Below, in pieces: positions 24,332-32,045 of a stretch of DNA of 33,995 nt (position 1 is its first letter; each line of letters opens with the position of its first letter). Source of the DNA: Litorilinea aerophila (lineage in GTDB: Bacteria; Chloroflexota; Anaerolineae; Caldilineales; Caldilineaceae); assembly GCA_945897075.1 (NCBI GenBank), contig CAMDEX010000035.1, positions 1-33,995 on the forward strand, written 5' to 3'. The notes below the pieces were generated by a model, which was not told the origin of the DNA, ran no database searches, and worked only from the letters and a program-made list of their open reading frames with translations. Both the position numbers and the translations under genes were made by a program.

Positions 24332-25234
24332 TTAGCGCCCCTCGCCTTCATAGTAGACAAAACGGGCTGAACTGCGGAAGATTACGAGCGTCGTTGCCAT
24401 AACAAGCAAAAAGAGAATCCAAGCCATCGCCGAAGCGTAGGGCATCTTGAAATATTGAAAGGCATTGCGGTAGAGGTACAAGGCGTAGAAGAGCGTCGTG
24501 TCCAGCGGCCCGCCATTGGTCATGATGAAGGATTGGGTAAAGACCTGGAAGCCCACGATCACGCCCAAGATCACATTGTAGAAGATGACTGGGGATAGCA
24601 TGGGCAGGGTGACATGGCGCGCCTGTTGCAGGGTGCCGGCGCCGTCAATCATGGCCGCCTCATAGAGTTGCTGCGGGACATCTTGCAGCCCGGCCAGAAA
24701 GATCATCAACGTGCCGCCAATCGTCCACGAACCCATCAGTATCAGCGAGGGCTTGGAGAGCGCCGGGTCGGTCAGCCAACCGGGACCGCGCATGCCCAAT
24801 TGGCCCAGGGTGGCATTGATCAGACCAAATTCCGGGTTGAAGACCCACATCCAAAGTACCGATGTGGCCACCACCGGCACAATCGTGGGCAGATAGTAGA
24901 TCGTGCGATAGAGGGAGATGCCGCGCAATTTCTGATTGAGCAGGAAGGCCAACAACAGCGCCAGTGCGACGTGGTAAGAGATGCCAAAGAGTACGTAATA
25001 CAGGGTATTGTAAAGAGAAACCCAGAAGAGTTCGTCTTGGAATAGATCCAGATAGTTGGCGAACCCAACCCAGCGCATGGGTTCACCAAAGGTGGTGTAG
25101 ACATTCAAGCTGTAATAGAAGGACGCAATCACCGGATAGACCGTGAAACCAAGAAAACCGACGATCCACGGCAGGGCGAATAAGAGCCCTACGCGTAACC
25201 GCCGTCGCTCCTGGCGGCTCAAGCCAAGTGTCAT
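24332..25234 (-). CDS. ABC sugar transporter permease, MalF/UgpA type
   Basis: The 300-residue membrane protein shows about six hydrophobic segments and the EAA loop around 190-211 (LYEAAMIDGAG...VTLP). ATG 25234 is preferred because CAGGAG lies 9 nt upstream; the in-frame ATG at 25243 directly abuts that site. Together with the next gene it forms the channel for the binding protein encoded at 27307-28683. Confidence 0.91.
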   Translation of the reverse strand: MTLGLSRQERRRLRVGLLFALPWIVGFLGFTVYPVIASFYYSLNVYTTFGEPMRWVGFANYLDLFQDELFWVSLYNTLYYVLFGISYHVALALLLAFLLNQKLRGISLYRTIYYLPTIVPVVATSVLWMWVFNPEFGLINATLGQLGMRGPGWLTDPALSKPSLILMGSWTIGGTLMIFLAGLQDVPQQLYEAAMIDGAGTLQQARHVTLPMLSPVIFYNVILGVIVGFQVFTQSFIMTNGGPLDTTLFYALYLYRNAFQYFKMPYASAMAWILFLLVMATTLVIFRSSARFVYYEGEGR

Positions 25235-25311
25235 GGTTGGCATCTCCTGGGGTCTGGCGGGTGAGCGAGATCATCGATGCAACTGCTCACCCATCAGGTA
25301 ATCATCAATTG

Positions 25312-25384
25312 GTATCTTCTCAGTATTTTGGGGCAAAAGGTGACTGTCACCTTGTATCGTCACCGCTACTTATTGAGAAGATAC
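25312..25384. repeat. Nested inverted repeats upstream of the permease genes
   Basis: GTATCTTCTCA (25312-25322) and TGAGAAGATAC (25374-25384) are exact complements. Between them AAGGTGAC-T-GTCACCTT (25337-25353) is a perfect palindrome. ATCAATTGG occurs once before and once after the structure in the same orientation. The arrangement looks like a small inserted element or a structured leader in the 248-nt gap before the permease genes. Confidence 0.65.
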
Positions 25385-25421
25385 ATCAATTGGTTAAAAA
25401 ACTTATAGACAAGTCACTTAA

Positions 25422-25447
25422 ACATCACACAATTGATTGTGCGATGT
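25422..25447. other. 26-bp imperfect palindrome after the GH140-like gene
   Basis: ACATC-A-CACAAT around a central TG is mirrored by ATTGTG-C-GATGT. It lies 36 nt downstream of the stop codon of the minus-strand GH140-like gene. It may be a weak terminator or an operator; only a short T-rich run follows on the minus strand. Confidence 0.45.
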
Positions 25448-25482
25448 CTAAATCATGTGCCCATTAGATAGAACAGACTTCA

Positions 25483-27171
25483 TCACTTTGCGCGCTCCAA
25501 GACCAGCACCCAGTCCTGCGGGGAGGGAACATTCTTCTTGAAGAGGACGCCAGGATCTGATTTGTCTTTCGCTACAGCCTTCGTTGTTCCTTGGTCGAAC
25601 TTCCGCCCAGTAGCCGGGTCAAAATAGTACACGTGCCACTCCAGATCAGGATCAAGACCCCGAATCTCTGGACCATCCCAGGTGTAAATATCGCGGCGCG
25701 GCAGATAGACAAAGCACACCTCACCTGGAATTCCCGCCGCCAGGCAGCCGGGTGCCCACTCCGGGTGCGGCTCAAACCGCCACCACGGATACCGCTCCAG
25801 CAGTTTCCTGGCGATGCCAAGTTGGGTGGCGCCCGAATAGTTCATGCCTTCGGTCCATGTTGTCCAGTCATACTGGCTGCCCCATGCGCCAGTATGACCG
25901 GGATCGTCTTCTACACCGACATGCCAAATCCCGGCTGCACCATAGGTGTGGCCGGCGGCACCGCTAAGCACATTCATCCAGAAGATGTGACGTTGGGTGT
26001 CCCCGAAACCCTGCTGCATATGCCCCTCATAGCAGGTCTCACCCACCAGAACCGGCATGGCAGGATTCCTAGAGTAGGCCTCGGTCAAAATGGCGAGTGT
26101 TGCCGGCTGCACCGCAACTTTCTCGTCGTGATTGCCGCCTACCATGTCGAAGTCAATCACATTGACATCGACAGCGTTGCCGCGACGCCCCTGGCCCGTG
26201 TGACAGGTCAATAACCGGTGGTAGGGATCGATATTGCGAAGATAGTTCGCCACCTCGGCCCATTGACCCTCGCCCCATTTCGTGTTGTCAGGGATCTCAC
26301 CGGCCAGGATCCAGAACACCGGATAGGCACCGTAGCGTGCTACCAGGTATCGCCAGTGACGCTTCAGTCCTTCGACGCCGATCGCCTCCATGCTGTTGCA
26401 GTCGCTCCGCCCCCATGCGCCGACAATGGCGGGAGAGATTCCGGCATCGATCAGGTGGCTGATGCGGCGGTCTGCGAAGTCAAAGTACTTCGGGTTGATG
26501 ACAGTGAAGTCGCGTGTCTCGTAGGGCATGCCGCCCTCGTTCGCAAGTCGTGGATCCAAGAACCTCTCATCGGGATATGGTCCGCAAACGATCTGGACCA
26601 CCGTGAAGCCCTTGACCACGCGGTCCACGGTCAGTTCCTGAAAACCTTCCCAGGTCATCCGTTTGCACAGACATTTCCACCAGGTGTCCGCCAACCAGAA
26701 GAAGGGCGTGCCGTCAGCGTGCTCAAAGTGCCGACCACCCTTGGCTACCCGAATCGGACCGTGCCGATAGAGATCGTTCTGCCCGCCATACGCAACCACT
26801 TTGATCGTTCCTGCCCTACCGTGTAGTTTCGAGTTGTTCGTATCCGAACAGTCGAGCGTCCACGTGAACAGCCCCACCTTGTTGGAAGCGAAGCGGAATG
26901 CCCAGCGGTTCTCTCCTGCCCAGAACGCTGGCACGCGCAGCTTTTCTCCGTCCGCCGCGATCACGACCGCGTCCAACGTCACATCGAGAAACGGGTTTGG
27001 ATAGCTCTTGTCAGAGACGACAATGATTTCGGCAATGGTGTTGACCGCGACCTTCTGAACATTCTCTGTTGCAGCAGATAACGCCGACATCCCGGCAAGC
27101 ATAAGCACACCACCATTCTCGAATGAATCAAGCGCATGCGATTCCATGCCCCTACGTATCCTGTTTAACAT
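25483..27171 (-). CDS. DUF4038/apiosidase-like glycoside hydrolase (GH140-like) with DUF5060 domain
   Basis: The 562-residue protein begins with a DUF5060-type beta domain (about 40-125), followed by a TIM barrel of the apiosidase-like/DUF4038 type. Landmarks are HADGTPFFWLADTWW at 151-165, E292 in WILAGE, and E378 and E382 in VLVGETCYEG. A collagen-binding-like beta domain (PF12904 type) ends the protein. GH140 enzymes release apiose from rhamnogalacturonan II, but most related proteins are uncharacterised. No signal peptide is obvious, so intracellular action is likely. The start is uncertain: ATG 27171 lacks a ribosome binding site and ATG 27147 (MESHAL) is an alternative. Confidence 0.8.
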   Translation of the reverse strand: MLNRIRRGMESHALDSFENGGVLMLAGMSALSAATENVQKVAVNTIAEIIVVSDKSYPNPFLDVTLDAVVIAADGEKLRVPAFWAGENRWAFRFASNKVGLFTWTLDCSDTNNSKLHGRAGTIKVVAYGGQNDLYRHGPIRVAKGGRHFEHADGTPFFWLADTWWKCLCKRMTWEGFQELTVDRVVKGFTVVQIVCGPYPDERFLDPRLANEGGMPYETRDFTVINPKYFDFADRRISHLIDAGISPAIVGAWGRSDCNSMEAIGVEGLKRHWRYLVARYGAYPVFWILAGEIPDNTKWGEGQWAEVANYLRNIDPYHRLLTCHTGQGRRGNAVDVNVIDFDMVGGNHDEKVAVQPATLAILTEAYSRNPAMPVLVGETCYEGHMQQGFGDTQRHIFWMNVLSGAAGHTYGAAGIWHVGVEDDPGHTGAWGSQYDWTTWTEGMNYSGATQLGIARKLLERYPWWRFEPHPEWAPGCLAAGIPGEVCFVYLPRRDIYTWDGPEIRGLDPDLEWHVYYFDPATGRKFDQGTTKAVAKDKSDPGVLFKKNVPSPQDWVLVLERAK

Positions 27172-27197
27172 GAATTACTAAATGACAACCGCCAGTA

Positions 27198-27291
27198 TCA
27201 GTAGATCACGAAGCTCGCGAAGTGAGACATTCCCTACTGCCGAACGCTATCCGCAGTAGAGAATGCGGGCTCCACTTTCGTGATCTACTGA
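27198..27291. repeat. Nested palindromic element B (TCAGTAGATCACGAA ends)
   Basis: The outer arms TCAGTAGATCACGAA (27198-27212) and TTCGTGATCTACTGA (27277-27291) are perfect complements. An inner pair, CATTCCCTACTGC (27228-27240) and GCAGTAGAGAATG (27253-27265), matches at 12 of 13 positions. It fills most of the gap between the binding-protein and GH140-like genes. Its ends resemble element A. Confidence 0.75.
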
Positions 27292-27306
27292 GTATAGGTG
27301 TCGTGG

Positions 27307-28683
27307 CTACTTTACTTGTTTGCGGAATTCATCCAACTCTTTCTGCACCTTGGCGTTCAGCTCGGCCAGCCCTTGGTCGGGTGCCACTTTGCCATGCAAA
27401 ACCTCATCTTGTAGCCGGTTCATCTCGGTCTTGTACAATTCGAGAACCGGGATGCGTGGCCATGCTCGACCCCCTGTCGATTCGGTCAATTCAACGAACA
27501 GTTCATTGAAGGGCAAGCTGTTGAGAAATTCGGGGTCGCGGGCGGCTTCATTCAGTGGCGGAATATCGCCTACCTGATTACCAAACTCGATTTGCTGTTG
27601 CTTCTCAGCCATGAATTTCGCCAGTTGCCAGCCACCTTCGGGATTGTTAGCACCTTTGGGGACACAAAACATCGCTCCGATTTCGACAAGGCTGGTCGGT
27701 TCTGTGCCGCCGGGTCCATAGGGCGATTTGATCACGGTGTATTTTAGCTCTGGGGCGTAACGAGGAATCCAACTCCGTTTCCAACTGCCATCCATTTGCA
27801 TGCCAATCTTATCCACATACCAGGGATCTGCAGTCAATGCACTCACTTTGCCAAAGCCCGACACATAGCGGTCGATCTTCTCAATATCATACTTCTGGGC
27901 GTAGGAAGCCATCCACTCCAAGGCTTGGAGCAGCTTTTCGTCGCTGCCAGCCGTGATGACGTCCGCGACTTCATCATAGAAGCTGGCGCCATTGGCCCAA
28001 CCCCAATGCCAAAGGCTGCCGGTGTTGAGCCAGGGCAGAAAGCCGAGACGGGTCAGGTTGCCACCGTCGTCATAGGTGGTCAACTTCTCCGCCATTACAT
28101 CCAGTTCGGCAAAGTCCTTGGGTGGGCTATCCACGCTGAAGCCGGCTTCTTCATAAAGGGTTTGGTTGGCGTGTAAAGCAAAGACATTAAGGGTGTGGGC
28201 TGTTCCCCATAGATGCCCTTCAGACCAGAGCGCATCCCATGCCGGTTTCGACCAGCCCTTACCATCAAACCCATCACGCTCAGCATAGTCCTCCAGGGGG
28301 AGCAGCAGCCCACGCGGCCCCCAGGTATAGGGTTGCGACCAGAGCGTGACCATATCCGGCGGATTGCCGCCTTCGATGGCGACCTGGGCCTTCTGCTCAA
28401 CATTGCCCCAGCCGATCGACATGAAAATCGCATTCTTGCCAGTCTCTTCATTGAAGCGCTCTACCTGCTTTTGGGCTTGTTCTGCTTCCTGCAAACCGAA
28501 CATCGACCAGTAGATAATGGGCGCATTCTCAGCCGCCGGTGCTTGTGCCCCGCCGGTGGCTGGTTGTACTGGTGGGGCCGGCGGCACACAAGCCGCCAAC
28601 AGCGTACCGCCTACCCCCAAGGCGGCAACCGTTAGGAACGAACGCCGCGACAACTGTTGTGCTTTCCCGATTTGGTTTGACAT
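27307..28683 (-). CDS. Sugar ABC transporter substrate-binding lipoprotein (CUT1 type), second system
   Basis: The 458-residue extracellular solute-binding protein has a twin-arginine motif (SRRSFLT, 12-18) and a lipobox LLAAC with C32, so Tat export and lipid anchoring are expected. A Pro/Ala/Gln-rich linker precedes the binding domain, which begins IIYWSMFG. The start at 28683 is set by AAGGAG just upstream on the minus strand and by the signal peptide; the longer frame to 28797 is untranslated leader. It is the first gene of the long minus-strand set. A strong promoter candidate lies about 215 nt upstream. Confidence 0.93.
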   Translation of the reverse strand: MSNQIGKAQQLSRRSFLTVAALGVGGTLLAACVPPAPPVQPATGGAQAPAAENAPIIYWSMFGLQEAEQAQKQVERFNEETGKNAIFMSIGWGNVEQKAQVAIEGGNPPDMVTLWSQPYTWGPRGLLLPLEDYAERDGFDGKGWSKPAWDALWSEGHLWGTAHTLNVFALHANQTLYEEAGFSVDSPPKDFAELDVMAEKLTTYDDGGNLTRLGFLPWLNTGSLWHWGWANGASFYDEVADVITAGSDEKLLQALEWMASYAQKYDIEKIDRYVSGFGKVSALTADPWYVDKIGMQMDGSWKRSWIPRYAPELKYTVIKSPYGPGGTEPTSLVEIGAMFCVPKGANNPEGGWQLAKFMAEKQQQIEFGNQVGDIPPLNEAARDPEFLNSLPFNELFVELTESTGGRAWPRIPVLELYKTEMNRLQDEVLHGKVAPDQGLAELNAKVQKELDEFRKQVK

Positions 28684-28750
28684 GGCTCTCCTTCTTTCTT
28701 TGCTTGGATACAATGAACGATGAACAAAAAGCCGCAAACGAAGCCGCTGT

Positions 28751-28772
28751 CGGTGTTCCGGCAGGAACGCCG
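28751..28772. other. Hairpin in the leader of the binding-protein gene
   Basis: CGGTGTTCC and GGAACGCCG pair around GGCA, with one G-T pair on the plus strand that becomes an A-C mismatch in the minus-strand RNA. It lies in the roughly 210-nt leader of the minus-strand operon. It may influence translation or mRNA life; there is no recognisable riboswitch. Confidence 0.35.
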
Positions 28773-28870
28773 CTTGCGCTGTAACAACGTAATACACACA
28801 GAAAATTCAGGTGCGCATGTACACCCTGGCAATTCTGTTTTTGACGGAGTATAAGGCAGAAGCAAGAGAA

Positions 28871-28896
28871 TCAATCTAAATCAATCACGCTCAATC
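28871..28896 (-). promoter_or_regulatory. Operator array: three GATTG repeats at 10-bp period
   Basis: TCAATC on the plus strand (GATTGA on the minus) starts at 28871, 28881 and 28891, an exact 10-bp period. The array begins 2 bp after the -10 box of the minus-strand promoter, so the start point lies inside it. Direct repeats in helical phase are typical of DeoR-family operators. A DeoR gene is divergently encoded and has a matching array in front of it. Confidence 0.7.
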
Positions 28897-28898
28897 AC

Positions 28899-28927
28899 AA
28901 TGTATCATGTCGTTTTATCCTTGTCAA
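28899..28927 (-). promoter_or_regulatory. Strong sigma-70-type promoter for the minus-strand operon
   Basis: On the minus strand TTGACA (28927-28922) and TACATT (28904-28899) are separated by 17 bp. It is the best promoter match in the window. The rest of the 28684-29186 gap holds the leader, the DeoR promoter and AT-rich sequence with no gene. Confidence 0.7.
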
Positions 28928-29123
28928 ATCCCATATTTCCTGATTTTCTAAATAGATATGGTATGATGTATGGGAAAAATAACGCTTGTGTAACTATGTA
29001 AACAAAATTGATCGACAGGAGAAGCGCAGAGGTAAAACGTTTGCGTAGAAGCGGTGAAGTGGGAACAAATAATGGTTGCCAATCGGTAAGCTAATTTTGG
29101 TATGGGGTAAGCTGATTGCCTCT

Positions 29124-29132
29124 TGTTATAAT
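29124..29132 (+). promoter_or_regulatory. Extended -10 promoter candidate for the DeoR gene
   Basis: TGTTATAAT is a full extended -10 element (TGn plus TATAAT). No good -35 is present at the right distance, as is common for extended -10 promoters. The start point would be near 29139, immediately before the GATTG array. A second TATAAT (29183-29188) overlaps the start codon and is unlikely to serve this gene. Confidence 0.5.
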
Positions 29133-29140
29133 CTGATGAT

Positions 29141-29175
29141 GATTGAATTTGATTGTTATTGATTTTTGATGATTT
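29141..29175 (+). promoter_or_regulatory. Operator array: four GATTG/GATTT repeats at 10-bp period
   Basis: GATTG starts at 29141 and 29151 and GATTT at 29161 and 29171, an exact 10-bp period in the sense direction. It begins 8 bp after the -10 box, inside the leader of the DeoR gene. It matches the array in front of the divergent operon, so one DeoR-type protein probably controls both. Confidence 0.7.
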
Positions 29176-29186
29176 GGTAAATTATA

Positions 29187-29960
29187 ATGACAGCAATCCT
29201 TTCTAACTATGAACGACAAGAACAACTGCGTGTGTTGATCGAACAACAACATCGCCTGAGCATTGCCCAAATCTGTTCCCATTTTTCGATCAGTGAAGCC
29301 ACGGCGCGGCGCGATCTGGATGCGTTGGTCGAGCTTGGTGTAATCCGCCGTGTGCATGGCGCCGCCATCGCTGTTCACAAGGCGCCGCCGGAACCGCCGG
29401 TCGCCCAACGCTCAACCGAACAGGCCGAACTGAAAGCGCGCATTGGCCAGTTGGCGGCAACCCTGGTCGGCAACCGCGAAACAGTCTTTCTGGGCAGCGG
29501 CACCACGGTGCTGGAGGTGGCGCGCCACCTTAATGGTCATGAGAACTTGACCATTATCACCAACTCCTTGCCTGTGATGACAGAGCTGAGTGATAAACCG
29601 GGCATTAATTTGATTGGGCTGGGTGGCGTCTTTCGCCCGGGCGAATTGTCCTTTATCGGCCACATTACAATCCAATCGCTGGCCGAACTGCGACCGGACA
29701 AGGTGATCATGGGTATTCGTGCGCTGGACCCCGACGAGGGTTTGACCAACGATTATGTGCCAGAGACCACGACGGCGCGCGCCATTCTGGCCGCCGGCAA
29801 AGAGGTCATCATTGTTGCCGATCATACAAAATGCGGGCGTGCTTCGGTGGCTTTCGTGGCGTCGATCACAGTTGTGAATACCCTGATCACCGATTCAGAA
29901 ATCGCACCGGAGCTGCGTAATGACTTTACTCTCAAGGGAATCCGCGTCCTGACGGCGTAG
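29187..29960 (+). CDS. DeoR/GlpR-family transcriptional regulator
   Basis: The 257-residue protein has an N-terminal DeoR-type winged helix-turn-helix (about 9-62, with SEATARRDLDALVELGVIRR and VHGAA). A DeoRC sensor domain follows, with TIITNSLPV, GLGGVFRPGELSFIG and VADHTKCGR. Family members respond to phosphorylated sugars. It is divergent from the transport and glycosidase operon, and both promoters carry the same phased repeat, so it is the likely local regulator and probably autoregulated. The ribosome binding site before ATG 29187 is weak. Confidence 0.93.
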   Translation: MTAILSNYERQEQLRVLIEQQHRLSIAQICSHFSISEATARRDLDALVELGVIRRVHGAAIAVHKAPPEPPVAQRSTEQAELKARIGQLAATLVGNRETVFLGSGTTVLEVARHLNGHENLTIITNSLPVMTELSDKPGINLIGLGGVFRPGELSFIGHITIQSLAELRPDKVIMGIRALDPDEGLTNDYVPETTTARAILAAGKEVIIVADHTKCGRASVAFVASITVVNTLITDSEIAPELRNDFTLKGIRVLTA

Positions 29961-30058
29961 ATACGAAGAATCAATGCACCAACTAATCAATCCCTAACTG
30001 GCGATCACTTGCCTATGTCATCGGCAACGTCACGCTTACCCAGCCAACACAACTGCGG

Positions 30059-30301
30059 GTGCATGTGGATCATCCGCCGTCTGATCTCCAACAGGTGATC
30101 TACACCCACTTTGGCTTCCCCTGGATGGGCATGATTGCGCTCGCTTATGATCCTGCGCTGGCCTGCTGGGTAGCGGAAGTCAACCCTGGGGCGCGGGCGG
30201 CGATCCAGGAGAATGAACTGATCTACGCCTGGGCGGTGGGTTGCGATGGGCTGCACAGAGACTACTATCCGGTCAAAGTGGGTTGGGATTTTGCCGGTTG
30301 A
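30059..30301 (+). pseudogene. Possible gene remnant or small hypothetical protein (80 aa)
   Basis: From GTG 30059 the frame gives 80 residues; protein-like sequence in the same frame continues upstream to a stop at 29984-29986 without a clear start or ribosome binding site. The sequence (VIYTHFGFPWMGMIALAYD...ACWVAEVNPG) looks coding but I do not recognise a family. It may be the 3' part of a decayed gene. Apart from this frame and the promoter candidate near 30395, the 29961-30446 gap shows nothing. Confidence 0.35.
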
Positions 30302-30391
30302 CCCGATCAGCCGACGCGTTGGTTGGTGCCTGGGAGAGACAAGGCAGCCGCTTCCTAGGTGGTAGTCTAGTCGTTATCGGGTTCAACGCTA

Positions 30392-30400
30392 TGGTATAAT
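30392..30400 (+). promoter_or_regulatory. Extended -10 promoter candidate for the third AAA/PD-(D/E)XK gene
   Basis: TGGTATAAT is a complete extended -10 element about 47 bases before the start codon. The -35 region is poor. Confidence 0.5.
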
Positions 30401-30446
30401 AGGGCGTAACCAAAGGTAGGAAGTTGGCAAGTGAAACGAGGTGGGA

Positions 30447-32045
30447 ATGCGGAAATTTTCGTCATATGGGCCGATCAATACCAAAATACATTATTATGTC
30501 CCGCGTCAGACATTGGTTGACCAGGCTGTCACGCATCTAATTGGGGAGACCCCGGCGGAAGGCGGCCATTACATCACCGTTTGGGCACCGCGCCAACGGG
30601 GTAAAAGCTGGCTCCTGCAACAGGCGCTGTGGCAGTTGCGCCGTGATCCGCGCTATGCCGGCTTTGATGTGCTGAAAATCAACTTGGAACATCTCAAGAT
30701 GACACCGGATGTGGTGCGGATTGCGCAGGTCATTGCCCGCGAAATTGGCGAAAAGTTGGCTTTGCCGGCCATCGAAATTCAACAACTCGACGATTTTTAC
30801 ACGGTCTTCAAACGCGATGTCTTGCAAAAGCCGTTGATTTTAATACTGGATGAGTTCGATGCATTGGTGCCACAGGCCATTAGCGGACTGGTCAGCGTCT
30901 TTCGCAACATCTATAACACGCGCCGTGAACAATCTGATAAAACCAGCGCCGAGAAAGAGTATCTGCTCCACAGCATGGCGCTGATTGGCGTGCGCAGTGT
31001 GTTGGGGCTGGACAACCCACGTGGCTCACCCTTTAATGTGCAACGCAGTTTGCAAATCCCCAACCTCACGGCTGACGAAGTGGCAGAAATGTACCATTGG
31101 TATGAACGCGAGAGCGGCCAAAGCGTGGAGCCAGCCGTGATCGAGCGCATCTATAGCGAGTTGCGCGGCCAGCCGGGGTTGACTTCATGGTTTGGCGAGT
31201 TGTTGACCGAAACATACAACAAACACAACCCGACGATCACACTGCGTGATTTTGAAGCCGTGGAGGCTACTGCCAGCAGTCTATTGCCGAATGCCAACAT
31301 CATCAACCTCATCAGCAAAGCCAACGAGCAACCACACAGAGACTTTCTGATTGACCTCTTTCAGACCGACGAGAAGGTGGTGTTCAACTATGACGACCCC
31401 AGTATCAATTTTCTCTATATGAATGGCGTAATTGATGAGGAAAAGATCGGTGAGGCTGAGTTTTATGTAAAGTTTCCATGCCCCTTTATCCAAAAGCGTC
31501 TCTTCAATCGCTTTGCCCGCGACATTTTCCATGACAGGGGCGAACTTTACCCAGCCTTTACCAAACTGGATCACATCCTGACGCCGACGGGGCTCCATAT
31601 CAAAAACCTCTTGCGCCTCTACGAACAGTATGTGCAGAAGAATCACACCTGGCTTTTCAAAGAAGCACCGCGCCGCACCGATCTGCGTTTATACGAGGCG
31701 GTCTACCATTTCAATCTCTTCATGTGGCTATCGCGCTTTCTCCAAAAAAAGGGCGGTCGCGTCTATCCTGAATTTCCAACCGGCAATGGACAGATTGATT
31801 TGATTCTCTACTTTCAGGAGCAAACCTACGGGGTAGAGTTAAAGAGTTTCGACGACGATTTTGAATATCGGGCCGCTTTGCAACAAGCTGCCCGCTATGC
31901 GCGCCAATTGAAGCTAGCCGTCATCACACTCATCTTCTTTGTCGAAACGGTCGACGATGCGACGCGTGCCCTTTACGAAACGCCTTATCAGGATGCCGCC
32001 TGTGGCGTCACGGTGGAGCCGGTCTTGGTAACGACGGTGGAATAA
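30447..32045 (+). CDS. AAA-like ATPase with C-terminal PD-(D/E)XK nuclease-like domain (third, different subtype)
   Basis: The 532-residue protein begins MRKFSSYGPINTKIHYYVPR. The P-loop is APRQRGKS (47-54) and the Walker B ILILDEFD (131-138). A winged-helix-like middle region follows. The C-terminus holds a PD-(D/E)XK pattern with E442, D451 (GQIDLIL), E464 and K466 (GVELKSF). The spacing D-x12-E-x-K is the same as in the gene at 4080, but the N-terminal ATPase type differs from the other two. ATG 30447 with GAGG 5 nt upstream is preferred over GTG 30441. The function is unknown; proteins of this build are thought to relate to mobile DNA or defence, without proof. Confidence 0.83.
   Translation: MRKFSSYGPINTKIHYYVPRQTLVDQAVTHLIGETPAEGGHYITVWAPRQRGKSWLLQQALWQLRRDPRYAGFDVLKINLEHLKMTPDVVRIAQVIAREIGEKLALPAIEIQQLDDFYTVFKRDVLQKPLILILDEFDALVPQAISGLVSVFRNIYNTRREQSDKTSAEKEYLLHSMALIGVRSVLGLDNPRGSPFNVQRSLQIPNLTADEVAEMYHWYERESGQSVEPAVIERIYSELRGQPGLTSWFGELLTETYNKHNPTITLRDFEAVEATASSLLPNANIINLISKANEQPHRDFLIDLFQTDEKVVFNYDDPSINFLYMNGVIDEEKIGEAEFYVKFPCPFIQKRLFNRFARDIFHDRGELYPAFTKLDHILTPTGLHIKNLLRLYEQYVQKNHTWLFKEAPRRTDLRLYEAVYHFNLFMWLSRFLQKKGGRVYPEFPTGNGQIDLILYFQEQTYGVELKSFDDDFEYRAALQQAARYARQLKLAVITLIFFVETVDDATRALYETPYQDAACGVTVEPVLVTTVE

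Noticed and set aside
9436-27291. The hairpins and repeats as a CRISPR array
   Set aside because: No regularly spaced direct repeats with unique spacers of constant length are present, and no cas genes are seen.
28684-28797. Longer N-terminus for the second binding protein
   Set aside because: The Tat signal and lipobox would lie about 70 residues in, and the good ribosome binding site serves the ATG at 28683.
29183-29188. TATAAT overlapping the DeoR start codon as its promoter
   Set aside because: Transcription would begin after the ATG at 29187; the extended -10 at 29124-29132 fits the gene and the repeat array.
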